A stretch of 64,000 nt of DNA from Tanypteryx hageni (taxonomy: Eukaryota > Arthropoda > Insecta > Odonata > Petaluridae). Shown piece after piece: positions 25,833 to 36,851 of the stretch. The stretch spans positions 171,075,837 to 171,139,836 of the forward strand of contig CM054113.1 in NCBI GenBank assembly GCA_028673005.1. Reading direction: 5' to 3'. A program made the position numbers and the translations under genes. Every line of letters begins with the position of its first letter. Position 1 is the stretch's first letter. A model generated the notes under the pieces. That model saw only the letters and a program-made list of their open reading frames with translations, did no database searches and was not told where the DNA came from.

Positions 25833-26520
25833 CTAGTAATTGGTGCTTGCATACTGCAAGCATTGGTAAAATTTTGAGATAGTTGCAATCGTCACATCAC
25901 TATCTTTCATAATTCTCTAATGTTTTCTGATTTTGAATTTTGAAGTCGTTTTCATTTTTGTAACATACCGGGAAGTTGTCTAAATTAATTCTTCTTACGG
26001 AAAAAGAACTCAACTTCCGGAGCGCCTGGAGTAGAACCGAGGACACCTACATAAGACGTCTCATATTATCCGAAGGCCTACTCATGACATCTCCAAACCC
26101 TGAAAATTTCAGCGCAATATTCCTCTTAGTGTTGTCTGCGCACCCAAATATGTTTTCCCTTTCCTTTTAAATGTCACGGTCTGAGAGTGACGAATAATTG
26201 GACTAATTCGGCACGGATTCGTGTTCTACTTTCAGAAAAAATAATCTTCGTTCTTTTTCCCGTCTTCTAATTCAGGTCCGGAGTTTGTACCTTAATTAAA
26301 AGTAATTTTAAAATGCAATTATAAAATGGCTTGTACGGATTTAAATGGTTTTCTAATGGGACTTCAAAATGAACGTTTTGGGGTGTAGAATACCCCGTTG
26401 TAAGAAGAAATTTTGGAATTTTCTCTGATGATTTTGGACCAACACCAAGGTTCCCTCCAAATTTCAGCTCTGTGGAATATCTAGAAGTACCTTAGGTTTT
26501 ATCATATATAATATATATAT
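25833..26520 (-). mobile_element. Helitron B, non-autonomous, head-to-tail with Helitron A
   Basis: The minus strand ends GCTTGCA-GTA-TGCAAGC, eight bases, CTAG, T, with the same geometry as Helitron A. Its 5' part shares AACCTAAGGTACTTCTAGAT and the GGGGTATT...ACCCC block with Helitron A. Its 3' end abuts the 5' end of A. At about 0.69 kb it is a short non-autonomous form. Confidence 0.68.
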
Positions 26521-27523
26521 CCTCCGTAAGAAGCAGCTATTTATAATAGATACTAGGGAGATGCCCTTTGAAATTCAACGAGAAAGGTTTTTGTGAAATA
26601 AAAATGAACAAATATATCTTGACTTTCTTTGGATGGCAAGAAAACAAACTTTCGTTCTTTTAGGAGTTCGTTGTTTCAAGTTTCGAACTCCTACGATGAT
26701 TCTAAGTACCCTATGCGAATGATTAATGTTCTACATTAAAATATACTCCTCGTAAATAACGCAACGAATGTTATTTACATTGGTTGCTATGAAAAGAATT
26801 TCTCTCTCCTTCTCTCTCTCTCGTACTAATTGTAAGAGCATTCAAAGCACACTTTCACCCATAAGGATTGAAATAACAATAGGATTTCGAGATTTAACAA
26901 TGTAATAGGTTGGCATGGTCACATCCCGTTAAAATGGCAAGATTTCCCCAAAATATGTGAATTCTGAGGAATTTCGAACTAGGCGAAAAAAGATGAACTG
27001 AATAAGAAACTTCATAGTGCTTTCTTTAAAATCGGCTAGATTCGAAGATTAAAGGTGAATTATTTCTAATTTAGATCTCAAAAAGAATAAAAAAGTCTAT
27101 TTTTACGTGTTATCTTATGGAAAATGGAAATGTCTTCCTTGAAGTCGAACCCAGGACTTTTATCGAGATTTTTTTGTCATCAGCTTACAACATGCAAATC
27201 TAGCATTCCTCCCAAATTTCAAAAATATATCTCGATCTTTTATCGAGTTATTCGCATTTTTATAGCGCGGCAGTGGGAGCCACAAAGGGACATAAGTAGC
27301 CTTTTAATTATTGTTAGATAGTAACAAAATGTTTTCTGCAACAGCATTAATTTCATAATAAATAAATATAGGCACAGCATATAGGTATGTTAAAATTAAT
27401 AATTATTATTTAAATAGGTGGTGAATTTTCTAATAAAGCGACTTTAGGATAGTAGTCCCCCCGGGCCTCGGGGCAGCGACCCCCCCCCCCTCACCCCTCT
27501 CGTCAGACGTGGCTGTATCAGAT

Positions 27524-29189
27524 TATAACAAAACCCTCATTCTCTTGGTCACTCGGTCATTCTGTCCATAACGTTCGATATCTCAGTCGTTTCTTCAGCC
27601 AGTTCAACCACATTTGGTAGGATCGCTATACTATAATTTTATAATAATATGGTCTAATTTGTTTTTATATTGTTTGATTACAAAGCCCGTTTTAAACGGG
27701 CTAATTCATCTAGTGTCATAATAATGAATGTAAGCATTTTGCTAAAATTTAAAAGCACACGACCAAAAATTTGCGCTTTCTTTAAAAAGGAAAACAAACT
27801 ACCACAAAAATTCTTAGTTATTAAAAATTTTTATATCTTTTTGTGTCTCTCTGTGATTCAATCGTTGTGTCGTCCACCTACTTACGGCTGAATCAAAGTA
27901 ATGAGAGGGCCTTACTTTTTGAACTTGAGACTGCGTGTTTGATACTCTTGATCTGACCGTTTTATAGCTACAAGGGTTATCTATTTCATTTAAATAGACG
28001 GAACACATAGGATGAGGGGGCAAATTTGGATTTTGGTTAACCTGCCCTTAGCTACTGATATAAATCGTCTTTGTCTACAATGTGAGACTCGACATCGTTC
28101 GATCTTAGCGACGAAATCTCCGATTTTTATTGAGAAACGTAAACCAGTTTATATAACTCGGAAATGTTTGTCCGATTTGACGGCGTTTTATGTACGCTTC
28201 GATAAAGTAATGCTGGTCATTTATGTGGAGCTGGTGACAGCAATAATCTCAGCTAGTGGATTTAAAACGTGACTGCCGCAAAGAGAGAAATTCAGAGTTT
28301 ATAAAATCAAGTATCCATGTGATTCTCGGTACAAAAGCAGTGACTAAAGGCAAGAGCAAAATATATTGAGTACGATGGTAAAAAAAGAAACTTTGGTGGA
28401 AAAACTCGATACGCATAGCATATATATACTACGATAACAATAAAGTTACGCACGAGGCACTTCATCTTCCATCTTCGTGGGCCAAATCCTGACACAATCT
28501 TTATTTTAGTATGCGTTGAGAACTTAGTTTCGAAAAACACAAGGGCATAAATGTGCAGTTTTAATGTTGCAAGATATTAATGCGTATCTCATTTATAGAC
28601 GACGTTAACTCTTTCATGACGAAATTGCTTTTTATTCACCGATCATTTTCTGACCGAAAAGAAATGTTTATTTTCTATTAAACCTCCCATCCATATAAAG
28701 ACGCGATTTTTCCTGCTCATATTCGCATTGAGTGGCCATAGTACGTATCAATATACAATAATTAAAGTTACTTTGGCATCTACTCAAACCTACAGATAGA
28801 TTTCTGAACGGAGCTGCCGACCGAACGTCAATTCTTCATGTTGAAATGGAATTATACGGCAGTTTGGAGACACGCGTTTCGTTTTTGAATAAATATTGCA
28901 GATTGGGCTATAACTTCTGAGATAATAATATAATTATCATCTATGCATCTTAAGATGGTAATTTTCCGCAATTTTTCAGTGATGAAAATGTGTCCTCGTA
29001 GGCCGGCGATATTGAAGTCCTTAGATAAAAGGTTTTAGCGATGCATTTAACGACCAGTGTGAATTTTTAAAAGCATCTCTGAAATTCGCCCATGGGATTA
29101 TGATCGCGATCTTAATTTTTATTTATTTTTAAAGAAATCATAAATAGTACTCCATGGTCTTTTAAATAGACCGCAAAAATCACAAAGAT
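27524..29189. other. No recognised gene
   Basis: AT-rich sequence with small unassigned frames on both strands (27670-28272). Confidence 0.45.
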
Positions 29190-29270
29190 TTGTGCAAGCA
29201 ACCATGCCCTCATCAGGATTCGAACCTAAGACCCTAGCATTAGGAGCTAAATGCTCAAATCACCCCCACC
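29190..29270 (-). mobile_element. tRNA-derived SINE head or tRNA pseudogene
   Basis: On the minus strand TTAGG-TTCGAAT-CCTGA forms a T arm with a B-box, preceded by an anticodon-like stem GCATT/AATGC with an 8-base loop. The D region is G-rich and irregular, so a functional tRNA is unlikely. A related tRNA-like head lies at 37711. Confidence 0.55.
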
Positions 29271-29580
29271 CCTCCACCAAATAAAAATCCACATCAAAGA
29301 GTTCGTTTTGTCCCTCCATCCTTTTAAACGATAAATAAATAAACAATAATAAATAATCAAACCACCTCCATCCCTCCTCCAGATAAAATTCAATAACATA
29401 AAGAGCTCGTTTTTCCTCCATCCCTTTAAACAATAAATAAATAAATATTAATAAATAAATATTAATAAATAAATATTAATAAATAAATATTAATAAATAA
29501 ATAATAAAACCACCCCATTCCCCAACCAAATAAAAATCCATAACATATAGTTCGTTTTTTCCGCCATTCCTTTAAACAAT
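29271..29580. repeat. Imperfect ~110-bp tandem repeat with an ATAAATAA microsatellite
   Basis: Three units contain CCACC, AGATAAAA or AAATAAAAATCCA, AGAGTTCGTTTT or AGCTCGTTTTT, then CCATCC and TTTAAACAAT. Between units are runs of AATAAATAAATATT (29440-29500). Confidence 0.75.
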
Positions 29581-31111
29581 TGGAGCAGCCCAAGGTTAAC
29601 AGGCATAAATAAATCCTTCTCGTCTCAAAGGATGACTCTTAGTTACCCAGGCGTCCTTAGATACCAAACTTCACATAAATATGGAGAGGGAACATCGGAG
29701 GCGCATAAACCGCAAGGCATACGTCCAAGATAAGCGGCTGCGCGAGCAAAATAAACGGAAATGCATTATGAGTGAGGGAGAGGGATCCCACTGTGACTAG
29801 TCTGTAGCGATAAGGAAAGTAGTACTGTGGAGCCATTTCGCCGCAATGAATGCGGACTTTCTCTCTCGCGTTATCTCGGTTGTCGTCGTTTCCGCGGACT
29901 TTTTTTTGCGCATGATGCTCTGAAAAATTCCCTCCGGCAATCGTTATACATAAGTTCTGTTCAGGCATTAAAAATCCCCTTGTCACGTCCATGGTGAGAC
30001 GGAACGGAAATCATCTAGCTTGCAAAACCAAATACGAAGAAATGATTGATGTGACGTCGTCACGGAATTTTACAGATTCGGAGATGAGTGCACTTATTTA
30101 ACGGACAGAACTTATGAAGGCTGCACGAAAAATTGAATTGTTTTTTTTTTACAAAGCCTAAAAGTGAATGTTCCACAGCCGCCTCGGTATGTCTGAAGAC
30201 GAAACAAAAAATCGAAAATCAAATGCAAACGATCAAAAATAAAAAGATGTCTAAAAGTACAGGGATACTTTTGGAATAATATACTAAACGTGGTACAAGT
30301 TATAGTAAAAATCTATGACCGGAGAAGAGATCTATTCGCAGATCTTCATTCCAGAAACAAAAGGAAAGGGCGGCAATCATCGAAGTACCGTCTTCGCACT
30401 ACCATTTAAGAAAAACGTAAAATTTGAAATTTTACCAGCAGTCTTTGGAGCACACTAATGACTGAATACGATAGGGGGAGGAGATACCATTTATCGCGAG
30501 TATGTTATTTCGGCTCATATCTAAATAAATCCGATAAAGCACGCATACACACATAAGATCCAAAAATACGCACCGCGATCGACCGCGAATCTTTTGAATT
30601 ATGCGGGCCTTCCTAGAAGAGGTCGACCGCATTAACTCAGCAGCGCCCCAGCTAATTCCATCTCCAAATCGAAAAATTAGCCCGCTGCCTACGGAAGTCG
30701 CTCAAATGCACGCGTGTTGTATACGTTCTGTTTCTTAAAACTTCCTCCCGTTCGCACGCCGTCCCCTTATTTTGCCTTCCTTTTGTGGGCGAGAATCTCC
30801 GAAAAAAGACCGGTCACGACATCCAGTTTCCAAAACAGAAAAACGAAGATACGCAAGAAGCTACAGCAGAGAAAGGAAAAATAAACTCTTCAAGGCCGCT
30901 TCGCCCACTGCATAGCTTTTGTTTTTTTTTTTCGTTTCGTCCGGCGCCGGGTCGTGTAGGAGCTTCATTCCAAGACGGAGGGACTTATGTCTGGCGAGTC
31001 GGAGGCGCTCGCAATTCCATTCCGCACGATGGCCATCTTGTTTCGAAAATTCGTGAATTTTTGGTCGCGGTGTAGGTATATGTTACGGTAGAGGTACGTA
31101 ATCACAAAATG
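29581..31111. other. No recognised gene
   Basis: Unassigned frames only. ATGGCCATCTTG at 31029-31040 fits a YY1-type site. Confidence 0.4.
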
Positions 31112-31490
31112 TGCACATTTACCACCAAGCTCGGTAAATGTAAGTATAACTTTCCAGAAATACATATTATCCGTACATTTCCCGGTAAATGTGCACTTTT
31201 ACCGATGTGCCTTGGTAAATGTGGAAATAAGTAAGAATGAGAAATGTTACACTTTAATAATTACGTTAATTTATAAGTTCGGCTTCACTGGTATATATTA
31301 AGATGAACGCTTCCCAACCCGAGGGGGGAACACTGAACGTGAGGAGGAACCAAAAACACTTCGATTAACTTGCCCTACCAGGTGGGACCGAGTAAAATTT
31401 TCCTTCATGTTCAAATCTAGTTTAGTTAGTTGTGCACAATTACCAGGAAATTTACACATTTACCGGACAACGCACATTTACCGTACTTCT
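31112..31490. repeat. Cluster of GGTAAATGTG motifs in both orientations
   Basis: GTGCACATTTACC and GGTAAATGTG(C) recur six to eight times at 31110-31225 and 31433-31485 in both orientations. The inverted arrangement suggests a decayed MITE, but no clean ends or target duplication were found. Confidence 0.5.
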
Positions 31491-31549
31491 AAACTGCAAC
31501 AGATGTTCGCGACGCCATGTCGTGGCCTGTGTTGCGACGTTTGGCAGGC

Positions 31550-31660
31550 TGCTGGGGGCATCGAAGAGACACACGCACACAAAAATGAAAGCTTTTCGGG
31601 CAAACATATGCCCTTCGTCAGCGATGGAGAGAGAAACTTATATATATATATATATATATA
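31550..31660 (-). mobile_element. Penelope pLTR-like remnant with a hammerhead-like core
   Basis: On the minus strand CTGACGA at 31621-31615 is followed by a GGGCA/TGCCC stem and GAAA. Further on, CGTGTGTC and CCCCCAGCAGCCTGCCAAAC align with the segment downstream of the Penelope element at 37850-37990. The CATCG before CTGACGA can pair with CGATG at 31563-31559. No coding region is attached. Confidence 0.5.
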
Positions 31661-31662
31661 TA
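31638..31662. repeat. TA microsatellite
   Basis: A pure run of TA dinucleotides beside the pLTR remnant. Confidence 0.9.
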
Positions 31663-32054
31663 ATTATTTTTTTCGCAACTTATATTCCTCGAAAGACCTC
31701 TTTAGCGTCTCCTCGGCACGAACTTGTCCTCATAATAAGCGGTTTCAGAGGATCACATCAGAGCTCACCTCGGAAGTTACTTGAGAAATTTGGTGTCATA
31801 AATTCACTTGAAAAGGTTTTCCAACCTTAATTTTGAGTAACATGTATGCAATAATTTGCATTGAATTTCACGTTTCCCTTTCGTTATGGCCTTAGGGGCA
31901 GTTTAAAATTCTTTCACGTTCTCACGCAGCTCGCGGGCTGCAGTTCGCCTACCCTGATCTACATGGTAATCTAAGCAATAATACTGTATTCTACTTCCAG
32001 GCGATTCATGAATGAGTCTGTTTACCGTTTTCTGTCTTTTCCCTCCGACTGTGT
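31663..32054. other. No recognised gene
   Basis: Unassigned short frames; the sequence ends at the target duplication of the foldback element. Confidence 0.45.
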
Positions 32055-32099
32055 AATCTATTCTGGAATGGGACAGTTCGACGCAACAGATTCGGCGCC

Positions 32100-32147
32100 G
32101 GGACGATTCGGCGCCGGGACGATTCGGCGCCGGGACGATTCGGCGCC
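32100..32147 (+). repeat. Left minisatellite arm of foldback copy 2 (three units)
   Basis: Three identical 16-bp units GGGACGATTCGGCGCC lie at 32100, 32116 and 32132. They are inverted relative to the right arm. Confidence 0.95.
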
Positions 32148-32350
32148 TGGAGGAAAAAGCAACAACTTTTAGTTGGGTTGAGTGGTTGGGGTTGGATTCG
32201 TTCTATTTCCTCTCCCCGGGTTGGGTTAAGGTTGGTAGTTGGAATCGTTCTATTCCCTCCCTCGGGTTAGGTTCAGTGGTTGGGGATTGGATTCTTTCAA
32301 TTTCCTCCCCCGGATTGGGTTGAGAAGTTGGTGGTTAGATTCGTCTTACT
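32148..32350 (+). repeat. Core tandem repeat of foldback copy 2 (period ~47 bp)
   Basis: GGATTCG, GGAATCG, GGATTCT and AGATTCG mark four units. Each carries TTTCCTC or CCCTCC, then a CGGGTTGGGTT motif and GTTGG. It is the inverted counterpart of the core of copy 1. Confidence 0.85.
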
Positions 32351-32590
32351 GACGCCGAACTATCCCGGCGCCGAATTGTCCCGTCGCCGAATTGTCCCGT
32401 CGCCGAATTGTCCCGTCGCCGAATTGTCCCGTCGCCGAATTGTCCCGTCGCCGAATTGTCCCGTCGCCGAATTGTCCCGTCGCCGAATTGTCCCGTCTCC
32501 GAATTATCCCGTCGCCGAATCGTCCCGTCGTCGAATTGTCCCATCGCCGAATTATCCCGTCGCCGAATTGTCCCATCGCCGAATTATCCC
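32351..32590 (-). repeat. Right minisatellite arm of foldback copy 2 (exactly fifteen 16-bp units)
   Basis: From 32351 to 32590 there are 15 contiguous units of exactly 16 bases, consensus GTCGCCGAATTGTCCC. Substitutions but no length changes occur. Units 3-9 are identical, and variants cluster toward the two ends. Confidence 0.95.
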
Positions 32591-32635
32591 GTCGCCGAAT
32601 CGGTCGCGCCGAACTGCCCTATACCCAATCTATTC

Positions 32636-35600
32636 ACTCCTGGCGAATAAAAGTCGGCCGAAATTTCCATTAAACACCTATCGTCTCCAGATTTTGTGTA
32701 TACCGCTGCAAAATTTGAATAAGCATTATAAAAAATTTACTCGTAAAAACTCCCGTCTGTAAAAAAATGCTTACGTAACTGTAAAAAAGGTAACAATATC
32801 AAAATAAGAATGTGGGAGGGACGTGCAGAAATGCATAATAGGGATTATCCGAAGAAAAGGTTGGATGAACGACTGTATATGAAGATGGAAAAGAGTCTGC
32901 GATGTAATTAAAGCAGTTATTGAGGATTATCAGAGGTAGGCAAACTACGGCCAGTAGACCTCATAAAGCCCATGAAACATTTTTAAGAGACTCGCGAAGT
33001 CGCCATGAAATGGAATTCATTAGCGGAACTAAGGGGAAGGCGATGGAGGCAATCGCCCCTTCCTTCCCTTGGATGTCCCGATTACATGAATTCTTAAACC
33101 TATTCCGCTCAAAATTCCTTCATTCCAGATTAGGTCCATAAGACAAGGGGATTTTGAAAATGGGTAGGGAAAGGCAGTCGGTAGTGGCGGATTCAAGAGG
33201 GGGAGAGGCGATCGCCTCCCTTAGAAAGTTTATGGATCTGCCCGTTGGAATTTTATATCAATAATTGCACACTTTTCGCTTAAAACTATTGCCGGAAAAC
33301 CTTTTCTAGCGAAGCTACAGCAATAGAAACATTTATAATTTACTTTCACTAATGGTAACTCACACAGTCTCGCAAGTAAATTCCCGTGTGAATTCTAATG
33401 CTGCTTCCCTTGTCAAAATCCCATTCCTGATCCACAAAGATCACGATCGGTCTGATTTGGCGCGCGCCCATGAAATAAGGAGCCCTGGTCCCTGTTCGTA
33501 TATATAATCTCAGAAATGTTAAATATCTCAATTTAAAAATCAACGGAACTTCTCTATGAATCCATAGAATAACGATCGTTAAGAGGGTCGCATAAGAAGG
33601 TATTCATTAGGAGAGGTTTTACTATATATTTAGATTGCAGGGCTCCCAATTGTTCAGCGCCAGGGGTCCCAGAAGGCGTAAATCATCCACTCTAAATATG
33701 TCTTATTGCGCGAGAAGCTGAGCGGATGCTAACCCAATTGCTCTCACAAAACTCCAAAATCCGCGATCCTACTTCCTTCGCAATATGGTCCGGCGGAAAT
33801 CTGATCGAAAGTAAAAAAAACCGAAGACGTGACATTGTACCGAATTCGACGTCAATCCTCTACTACAACAAAATCAAAAAGTCACCTTGGCGTCATCGGA
33901 GTGGGGCTGCGCCGCCTATAAAACTGTGCCCGGCTGCATTTCGCAGAAACCTCGAGGAAATTTCGATACACCAAAGCACAATGAAGTCCTGTGGGTGGAT
34001 GTATCGCCCGTCCGTTCGCACTTCCTGGCCTGAGGCCCATTTCCTCTCCAAGGACGTTACCCTTACTGTCCGCAAAAGAAGGAAACATCGCATCTGAATA
34101 GTTTTCCAAGGCCAGCGTTTATCTAGTTATGCGTATATCCGCGGAGGCGATGCAACAATGGAAACGAAGGAGACGCGAAACTTGGTAGATTTTTGCAAGG
34201 CTCTGAGCGATCAACATTTCTGTCCATAAATCATTTTATGGAGGAAATGAGTTACGAATGTTTAATTTCTGGCGATGGACTGGGGAGTTCGGTTGAAGCT
34301 AACCTAACGTAGATACCCGTTTTAGACGTAGTTCTGCGCATTGCTGTCATTTTTCGTGAAATATTTTTTTATTCATTTGTACATAATCCCTACTTTCTGC
34401 AGATCGGTTATTCAAATCGACAATGAAAATAGAAGCCGTGGGAGATTGTCGTTAAAAAAGAAAGAAAGAAAAAACTATGACTCCAATTATTTTATTGATT
34501 GTTATAATTATTAAAATGTTGACTATTCACGCCAACATCACACCTGGAGACTTTTTCTTCCTTTCTTATTTAATTGTAAAATGAATTCCCATAACGTGAT
34601 AGATAGCTCATTTAATTACAATTTTTTCCTTAATTTTTATTGATAATAGTGTATCTTTCAAAATTAATTTGCATACTCCTTTAGAGTTCAGGTTTCCTCT
34701 CTGATTTGAGAAACATTTAGTACCTTCAGAAGATGTTTCGAAAATATTATGAGAAGCTTGGAGAGTCCTCGACGTCCTCTAAATTTTTTCCAACAACTAA
34801 AAGAGAAAAATGAAAGTTGAAATCTCGAGTCTCTGACACTCAAAATGATCCTAAATGAAAAACGAATGTTTAAGTTATTCCATTCATATAAATAATCCCA
34901 CTTACCTACCTCCGTAATATTCAAGAAAACTTCGTGAATTGAGAATTATTATCATAATAAAAGATGGAAGTTTTTACGTTCTTTCTTCAAATAATTCACA
35001 AAATAATACGTCAAAATTGGATAATAAGACTTTAAATTCCTCAAGATGGATAGGAAAAATAAATTACAACATAAAATCGAAAGGAGCTGAAAGCATATAA
35101 ATTATAAAAATCTTAGTTAATACCTAGTTAATGTTATCTATTGAAGGCGAGCAGTAAGCAAGCATTTTATGAATTTGATAATTGGGGCAGCATGTATGCA
35201 CTCGCCAGTCTTTCCGTCCGTCTCGAGAATTTCGATTCCTCAGAAATTCCTTCCCAAACTATCGGAAATACTACGTTAAAAAGATCGACTCGGGGACAAA
35301 AAACAAAGATTCCAACAAAAAGCCGCAAAGATAAATTCACAAGGACAGCCTTGGAAACCGCTTGGGTCGCGCTTTCCCCGGGGGCAACGGCGACGCTCGA
35401 CAGAGACGACAAATAATTGGTACGATCGAAAAAATAACGAAAGAGAAAACAAACGCCGATCTGGGTGCGCAACTGATTTTTGGGATCGATCCGTTCCCGA
35501 TTTTCACGTCGTCACGGCAATCCAAGCCGGGCGTCACCGCGACCGGTCGACGAGTCAATATCGTATAAATAAATTAACAGTTTTTTTCTCTCTCTCTCTC

Positions 35601-35860
35601 TCGATAAAACCGACCTTTAATTCATTAGCCAGGTGACCGATTTAAATCCCGAAGTCCGAGCTAAAAGTGCACTAGTCATCGTGACACGCGAGAAACGTTT
35701 CCTCTTATAATAGGCAGTTTATCGTCTGCGTGTTTTGTTGTGTCGCTGCGATTTACGTGGCAAGATGTAAGTGGACCTTGAGACAAGTCGTGCATCGAGC
35801 CCACCATAATGCAGAATAAGATTAGCACCTGCAGTCACACGGTGCAGTCCAAATGCTTCG
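32636..35860. other. No recognised gene; lone hAT-like terminus
   Basis: CAGAGGTAGGCAAACTACGG at 32932 looks like a hAT end but has no visible partner. The plus-strand frame at 33726-34097 and those at 35141-35568 match nothing I know. A CT microsatellite lies at 35585-35602. Confidence 0.45.
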
Positions 35861-35868
35861 TCTAGAAC

Positions 35869-36429
35869 AGCGGTTCCCAAACTTGATGCATCTGCGACCA
35901 GAGACGTAGATGTGCGATATGGCACCTATGGGAAACATTTGGAGAGCGCCTTAGTTATGCAGAATATTAATTATTTCTTGAGTTTCAATAGAGAAAAATA
36001 GTCTTTTATTAAAAATAATTTTAACATTTAAGTATCAAATTAGTATTTATTTATGGAAAATAAAGTTTTGGTTTGTTTTGCGGGAACGTTTGGAGCCTTT
36101 TGCAGGCAGAGCTTATGGCAAATGCCACCTTCGCCATACCCTAGTTACGACGCTGTCTGTGAGCCTCTCTTACGGCAGCCGATCATGTTATATATTATGA
36201 CAGTCGGCCCACTTAACCCAATTCCTCAACCAATAAATATAAAATATGGTTGAATTATATAGAGAAAAATCAGGATTTTTACTGATAGTAATAAAGAAAC
36301 AATTATGTGATTAAAATTACCTAAAAATAAAACACAAACTATTACATTTACGCTGCTCCATCTTCGCGCCCTCCTGAAAACCTTTCGTGACCACCCTCAG
36401 GGTCGCGACCCCCAGTTTGGGAACCGCTG
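35869..36429. mobile_element. hAT-family non-autonomous element
   Basis: It opens CAGCGGTTCCCAAACTTGAT and closes with the inverted form of CAGCGGTTCCCAAACTGGGG. The flanks GTCTAGAA (35861-35868) and ATCTAGAA (36430-36437) agree at 7 of 8 positions. It is 561 bp. I see no transposase motif inside. Confidence 0.88.
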
Positions 36430-36663
36430 ATCTAGAACAGTTTCCAAAGCTGTGGTGCGCGACAGGGTTTTAGGAGTTTTCCGGCAAGCTGTCATGCCAT
36501 TGCACAAAAAATGTGAAATATGTCGTAGAGACGTACCATGCATAAATGTATAGCGATATGTATACAATATCTTAAACATTAATATACGAAATAGGTCGCT
36601 CGGAAACTCCAAAAATTCACTGCTGTTCCAGGAAACGGAAGATAAAAAATAGGGAACTACAGT

Positions 36664-36851
36664 CAGAACCAGATTTAGCGCCACCGTTGGTCCATCACCG
36701 ACATTGGCACTAAAGTGGAAGTGGCGGTAAATCGAGGTATATGATTGCTCTATCTCTATGTAATCATAAGATGGAAGTTCTGCTCACAATGATTCATGGG
36801 CGGGATGCGGGGATGGCACTATACTATTGAGGGGCGCTAAATCGGGGTCTG
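36664..36851. mobile_element. Candidate MITE
   Basis: CAGAACCAGATTTAGCGCC at the left pairs with the inverted CAGACCCCGATTTAGCGCC at the right (17 of 19 bases). No matching flanking duplication was found. It is 188 bp and noncoding. Confidence 0.55.

Larger units (their letters stand above)
23877..27515. mobile_element. hAT element interrupted by later insertions
   Basis: The left end CAGGGGCGCCGAGAGCCAAT and following ~270 bases match the element at 46242. The right segment from AGTAACAAAATG at about 27310 to the closing CTG at 27515 matches that element's right half. Between them are about 3.1 kb absent from the short copy, including two Helitrons. No 8-bp flanking duplication is evident here, so the ends may have been altered. 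Confidence 0.65.
32064..32626 (+). mobile_element. Foldback-type element with minisatellite arms, copy 2
   Basis: A perfect 9-bp duplication AATCTATTC lies at 32055-32063 and 32627-32635. The ends are TGGAATGGGACAGTTCG and the inverted form of GGGTATAGGGCAGTTCGG. Three 16-bp units make up the left arm and fifteen the right arm, with a ~48-bp repeat core between them. The element is 563 bp. Frames crossing the arms are open in all phases only because 16 is not a multiple of three and the units lack stops. Nine-base duplications and tandem-repeat TIRs are known from Drosophila FB elements; kinship to them is inference. Confidence 0.9.

Noticed and set aside
32351..32590. CRISPR-like regular repeats
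   Set aside because: The units are contiguous with no spacers, and the sequence is eukaryotic and bounded by transposon ends.
32280..32762. Long overlapping frames in all phases across the 16-bp repeats, up to 160 codons
   Set aside because: They arise because the 16-bp unit has no stops in several frames. The peptides are simple repeats, and the same frames recur in copy 1. They are not genes.
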